Source: an uncultured Phycisphaerales bacterium
GTDB taxonomy: Bacteria; Planctomycetota; Phycisphaerae; Sedimentisphaerales; Anaerobacaceae
Direction: 5' to 3'
Assembly (NCBI GenBank): GCA_937927975.1
Contig: CALEZT010000258.1
Span: forward strand, 1 to 64,000
DNA length: 64,000 nt
Both the position numbers and the translations under genes were made by a program. The notes under the pieces were generated by a model, which made no database searches, was not told where the DNA came from, and saw only the letters and a program-made list of their open reading frames with translations. This document shows, in pieces, positions 60,486 to 64,000 of this stretch. Numbering within the stretch: position 1 is the first letter of the stretch; every line of letters starts with the position of its first letter.

Positions 60486-61352
60486 CCTGCCCTGCGGATG
60501 GTGGGTGCGAGCAATCCCGTCCTACCTGCCCGCGCATCGCTTTGACCATACCTGATTCCAGTCCAGAGGACTGCCTGTTGGTTTGTGGGGGACTTCCGGG
60601 GGGGACTTCCCGAGTTCAGCCCTTCGTTCACGTTTTTGCGCTGGGGGTGAGGGCAGGGCCAGCCCTCAAGCATGCAATTCAGGGACTCGGTGTCACGCCT
60701 GCGCATTTCAGCGGTTCTTGACCTGCTCCGAGGCGGCACGCCCGAGGCGGTCGTGCTGGGGGAGTTTGTCGCATTGGGGCCTCCGGTTTGAAACGCGAGC
60801 GAGACGTTCGCTTGGGGCCGTGCGGATCGGGCGCGATGGGTGGTGAGGCGTGCGGAGCACCCTTTGTGCTGGTGGCTGGCAAGCGTTAAACTCCCGCCGC
60901 TTGCGGCGGAATCCGGATCGGTCCGGTCCTTCCGTTGCCACGAATGGGGGACTCTGTCATACGGGCGACGCATGCGTCGCCCCTACGAAAACTCCCGCCG
61001 GATGCGACTGCTTCTGCCGCTTCCACGCATTCACGCCTCTACGCTTCCGCGGGCTAGCCGGCGACCTCGACCAGTTCATCGACCGCCATCTCGGCCCTGA
61101 TGATCAGCCCGACGATCGGCAGGAGAAACTGCCCCTCCTGGTAGCAGCCATCGCTTTGCTCTCAACCTTCAACTGCCGATGGGACAACCTCTGTCCGGGT
61201 TCAGAATGGGAGAATCGAACAGAAGCTCCGGAGCGAGCTTGTCTGAGGGTGTGGCGGAAGGGAGGGGGATAGGATTGCAGTGTGCCCGCGTGGGGCTGGC
61301 TCGGGGCCGCCTTCTGAGACTCGTCAGGCGGGCACACCTGCTATCGTGGGGT
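60486..61352. other. Gene-poor region with palindromes and a possible gene remnant
   Basis: 867 bases. It holds the inverted repeat CCGCCGCTTGCGGCGG (60894-60909), the 20-bp palindrome at 60963-60982 and a degenerate CTTCCACGC-type repeat (61018-61052). Minus-strand bases 61161-61054 form an open frame without start codon (ends AEMAVDELVEVAG) that may be a remnant of a gene. Confidence 0.5.
60963..60982. repeat. Perfect 20-bp palindrome
   Basis: GGGCGACGCATGCGTCGCCC reads the same on both strands and is followed by CTACG. The form is typical of REP-like or MITE-tip hairpins. No second copy was seen in this window. Confidence 0.7.
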
Positions 61353-62627
61353 CTATCGTCGGCGGATGCCGCTGCGCCGTCTGCCGCCGCCTCTTCGGGG
61401 TCGGTGGGACGCGAGCGACTTCTTCTCGACCGGCTTGGGTCGCGGCATGTCGGGGGCCGCCCAGTCGAAGCCCTCGCAGCTCTCGAACTCGAACTCCTTG
61501 CTGATGAACTTCTCGATCTTGCGGAAGTTCTCCTGCTCATCGGGCGCGACGAACGTGATGGCGTCGCCGGTAGAGGCGGCCCGTCCGGTCCGGCCGATGC
61601 GGTGAATGTAGTCTTCCGCGTAGGCCGGCACGTCGTAGTTGATGACGTGCGAGATGCCGTCGATGTCGATTCCGCGGGCGGCGATGTCCGTGGCGACCAT
61701 GACCTGGTACTTGCCGCGTCGGAAGCCGTCCATGGCGCGTTCCCGCTGGCCCTGGCTTCGGCCGGAGTGCATCGCGATGGCGTGGATGCCTGCCTTCTCG
61801 AGCTTGCGGTGGATCTTGTCGGCCCCGTGCTTGGTTCGCGAGAAGATCAGGACGCAGGTCATCTGGCCGTTCTTGAGCATGTGGAGCAGCAGATCCATCT
61901 TGGCGGTCTTGTAGACCGGGTAGAAATGCTGCGTGATCGTCTCGATCGGGTTTCGCGGGACGCCGATCTGGATCATCTCCGGGTCTTTCATGATCCCGGC
62001 GGACAGCGCCTTGACCTCCGGCGAGATCGTGGCCGAGAAGAGCATCGTCTGGCGATGCGTGGGCAACGCGCCGATGATCTTCCGCACGTCCAGGATGAAC
62101 CCCATGTCCAGCATGCGGTCGGCCTCGTCCAGGACGAGCACCTCGACGCGCGTCAGGTCGATCGTTCGCTGCCGCATGTGGTCCATCAGGCGGCCGGGGG
62201 TGGCCACGACGATGTCGACGCCGCGACGCAGTGCGGTAAGCTGGCCCTTGATGCTCACGCCGCCGTAGATGGCGGCGGCCCGCAACGGGGTGAAGCGGCC
62301 GTACTCGCGGATCGACATGTCGACCTGCACGGCCAGCTCCCGCGTCGGAGTGAGGATCAGGCAGCGGATCGCTCGCTTGGCGTCCTTCGCTTTGCCGTGC
62401 CGCTCCGGAGCGCCCACATCGGTGGGGGATTCATGACTGAGCCGGTTGAGGATCGGCAGCACGAAAGCAGCCGTTTTGCCCGTGCCCGTCTGGGCACAGC
62501 CGATGATGTCTTTGCCGCTGACCGCGGCGGGGATGGCCTTCGACTGAATCTCCGTCGGGGCCGTGTAGCCGGTTGCGAGGATTCCCTGCACCAGCGGGTC
62601 GGAGAGACCGAATTTCGTGAATGGCAT
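61353..62627 (-). CDS. DEAD-box RNA helicase (RhlE type)
   Basis: A 424-residue ATP-dependent RNA helicase. Motifs in order: Q motif (GYTAPTEIQSKAIP), motif I AQTGTGKT, Ia PTRELA, GG (YGGVS), Ib TPGRL, II DEAD, III SAT, IV ILIFSRTKHGADK-like VLIFSRTKHGADKI, V TDIAARGIDI and VI HRIGRTGR. A short basic tail (HRPRRGGGRRRSGIRRR) is typical of RhlE-like proteins and aids RNA binding. It acts in ribosome assembly or mRNA turnover. AAGGG lies upstream of ATG 62627. It is downstream of the elongation factor gene on the same strand, separated by 185 bases of repeat-derived DNA. Confidence 0.93.
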   Translation of the reverse strand: MPFTKFGLSDPLVQGILATGYTAPTEIQSKAIPAAVSGKDIIGCAQTGTGKTAAFVLPILNRLSHESPTDVGAPERHGKAKDAKRAIRCLILTPTRELAVQVDMSIREYGRFTPLRAAAIYGGVSIKGQLTALRRGVDIVVATPGRLMDHMRQRTIDLTRVEVLVLDEADRMLDMGFILDVRKIIGALPTHRQTMLFSATISPEVKALSAGIMKDPEMIQIGVPRNPIETITQHFYPVYKTAKMDLLLHMLKNGQMTCVLIFSRTKHGADKIHRKLEKAGIHAIAMHSGRSQGQRERAMDGFRRGKYQVMVATDIAARGIDIDGISHVINYDVPAYAEDYIHRIGRTGRAASTGDAITFVAPDEQENFRKIEKFISKEFEFESCEGFDWAAPDMPRPKPVEKKSLASHRPRRGGGRRRSGIRRR

Positions 62628-62674
62628 TTAATACCCTTGCAAAAGGTGAAGCCGCGGAGGACAGGGCCGCAAAG

Positions 62675-62812
62675 CTCCAAGCACGAAATTCGAAACCCGA
62701 AACAAATCCAAATGACCCAAATACAAAGGACAGAAACGCTGGCACCCCGCCGGGCGCCTTTGGATTTTGGTCATTCGTGCTTGTTTCGGATTTCGAGTTT
62801 CGATGTTCGGAT
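62675..62812. repeat. Inverted EIRNPK-type repeat between EF-G and helicase genes
   Basis: Left arm at about 62675-62732 (CAAGCACGAAATTCGAAACC, then AAATGACCCAAATACAAAGG). Right arm at about 62755-62812, whose reverse complement reads GAATGACCAAAATCCAAAGG next to AAGCACG and CGAAATCCGAAAC units. The GAAATCC unit is shared with the GH106 signal sequence (16850-16902). The arms could fold into a long imperfect hairpin in the spacer transcript. Confidence 0.7.
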
Positions 62813-64000
62813 TTACTTCCTTGCCGCCTGTTTCTCACGGCGATGATTGATGATCTCTTCGGCCAGTCGGGTCGGCACCCGGGCGTAATGCGACATCTCC
62901 ATCGAGAAGGTCGCCATGCCCTTGCTCAGGCCGCGGACGATCGTGGCGTAGCCGAACATGCTGGCCAGCGGCACTTCCGCACGGACGACGGCGCAAGTGT
63001 CCCGCGCCTCGGTCTCGACGATGATGCCTCGACGGCTGTTCAGATCGCCGACGATGGCGCCCTGGTACTCCCGCGGCATCTCGACCTCGACCTTCATGAT
63101 GGGCTCCATCAGGCAGGGCTTGGATCGGCGGAAGACCTCGTTGAAGGCGTCCCGGGCCGCGATGCGGAAGGCCATCTCGCTGGAGTCTACCGCGTGGAAC
63201 GAGCCGTCGTCAAGGCACATCTTGCAGCCGACGACCTCGTAGCCCGCGACGGGGCCTTTCTTCATGGCCGCCTGGAAGCCTTTGTTCACCGCCGGGATGT
63301 ACTCGCCGGGGATGCGGCCGCTGGTGATGTTGTCCTCGAACTCGTACGGCGCGTCGCTGCCCGCAGGCAGGGGGACGAGCCGGCCGACCACGTGGGCGAA
63401 CTGGCCGGAGCCGCCGGTCTGCTTCTTGTGGCGGTAGTCGTATTTGGCTTCGACGGTCGGGGATTCGCGGTAGCTGACGCTCGGGGCGCCGACGGTGATG
63501 TTGGCCTTGTACTCCCGACGCATCCGCTCGATGTACACGTCCAGGTGCAGCTCGCCCATGCCCGCGATGACGGTTTCGCCGGTCTCCGGGTCGGTCGAGA
63601 CGCGGAACGTCGGGTCTTCCTTCATGAATCGGCTCAGCGCCTTGCCCATGCGCTCCTGGTCGGCGTTGCTGGCCGGGATGACGGACAGGCTGATCACCGG
63701 GTCGGCCACGAAGATGCTTTCGAGCGAGTAGTTGACGCCTTCGCCGCAGAGGGTGTCGCCATTGGCGCAATCCACCGCCAGCAGGGCGACGATGTCGCCC
63801 GGCCCGGCGTCGGAGATGTCCTCGCGGTCGTTGGCGTGCATGCGGACGACTCGGCCCACGCGGAGCGCCCGTCCGGTGCGGGCGTTGGTGTACTGGCCGC
63901 TCTTGGCGAGCCGGCCCTGGTAGACGCGGACGTAGCTCAACTGGCCGAACGGTTCGTCGGCGATTTTGAAGACCATCGCGGTCAACGGTGCGTCCGGGTT
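62813..64000 (-). CDS. fusA: Elongation factor G, C-terminal part
   Basis: The frame is open through the right edge of the window (codons for [12 protein letters not shown] at the edge), so about 396 C-terminal residues are present. They cover domain II ([30 protein letters not shown]), domain III ([20 protein letters not shown]), domain IV ([36 protein letters not shown]) and domain V ([40 protein letters not shown]). EF-G drives translocation of tRNA and mRNA on the ribosome with GTP. The G domain lies outside the window, so a paralog such as a second EF-G cannot be excluded. Confidence 0.92.
   Translation of the reverse strand, partial: NPDAPLTAMVFKIADEPFGQLSYVRVYQGRLAKSGQYTNARTGRALRVGRVVRMHANDREDISDAGPGDIVALLAVDCANGDTLCGEGVNYSLESIFVADPVISLSVIPASNADQERMGKALSRFMKEDPTFRVSTDPETGETVIAGMGELHLDVYIERMRREYKANITVGAPSVSYRESPTVEAKYDYRHKKQTGGSGQFAHVVGRLVPLPAGSDAPYEFEDNITSGRIPGEYIPAVNKGFQAAMKKGPVAGYEVVGCKMCLDDGSFHAVDSSEMAFRIAARDAFNEVFRRSKPCLMEPIMKVEVEMPREYQGAIVGDLNSRRGIIVETEARDTCAVVRAEVPLASMFGYATIVRGLSKGMATFSMEMSHYARVPTRLAEEIINHRREKQAARK

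Noticed and set aside
60850..61272. A 140-codon plus-strand frame in the gene-poor region
   Set aside because: It reads through palindromes and short repeats, has no SD and shows no domain.
1..64000. tRNA, rRNA, tmRNA and integrase attachment sites
   Set aside because: No cloverleaf with a conserved T-arm, no rRNA motifs and no integrase or transposase gene were found on either strand by reading.

Overview
The window is GC-rich bacterial chromosome. I read it as a planctomycete, most likely of the Phycisphaerae/Sedimentisphaerales type. This is an inference from gene content: large exported LamG/discoidin proteins with repeats carrying HDVYFGT and YYWRVDEVN, a type II pseudopilin, Tat-exported Gfo/Idh, aldo/keto and TIM-barrel enzymes, a uroporphyrinogen-decarboxylase-like protein, and short interspersed repeats that read as EIRNPK- or VEAWKR-type peptides. 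No rRNA, tRNA, CRISPR array or transposase gene was found.

Layout. 1-3173: end of a discoidin-domain protein, a GNAT-like protein and a convergent PaaK/CapK-type adenylate-forming enzyme. 3226-8308 (minus): a GH2-type glycosidase and a GH78-type alpha-L-rhamnosidase. 8509-13852 (minus): two modular exported proteins (P1, P2). 14009-19037 (minus): a GH106-type alpha-L-rhamnosidase, a pseudopilin and a UroD-family protein. 19451-43451 (mostly plus): seven more modular exported proteins (P3-P9), interrupted by one minus-strand SGNH-TPR protein. 43713-49337: a GH51 arabinofuranosidase, a beta-propeller glycosidase, a stand-alone response regulator and a Gfo/Idh/MocA oxidoreductase. 49547-52844: a cobalamin riboswitch followed by metE and cobO. 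52939-57571: signal peptidase I, a Cdd1-like helix-hairpin-helix protein, and exported aldo/keto reductase, cytochrome-PQQ sugar dehydrogenase and sugar isomerase-like proteins. 57.6-61.3 kb: a repeat-rich, gene-poor stretch with a TIR protein and an unknown membrane protein. 61353-64000 (minus): a DEAD-box RNA helicase and the C-terminal part of elongation factor G.

The most distinctive part is the family of nine paralogous exported proteins, P1-P9. Each has a signal peptide and an exchangeable N-terminal head (CBM6-like, DNRLRE-like, LamG, CBM9-like or discoidin-like). A fixed body follows: Fn3-like repeat A, F5/8 type C domain, Fn3-like repeat B, and a terminal CBM11-like jelly roll. In most members a DUF1349-like domain is nested inside that jelly roll. 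P4 and P5 share about 1490 apparently identical bp and P6 and P7 about 848 bp, so the family is being homogenised or recombined now. With GH2, GH78, GH106, GH51 and a GH43-like enzyme around it, the locus looks like a polysaccharide utilisation region for a rhamnose- and arabinose-containing glycan. No SusC/SusD or TonB-dependent receptor is visible. Two of the modular genes are preceded by a related 14-codon leader ORF with its own Shine-Dalgarno sequence at the same spacing.

Several short repeat elements sit at gene starts. One inverted-repeat element lies exactly on the start codon of the beta-propeller glycosidase; removing it together with one copy of a 5-bp direct repeat restores a normal Shine-Dalgarno plus ATG. 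Two other repeats have become part of the signal sequences of the GH106 enzyme and the pseudopilin.
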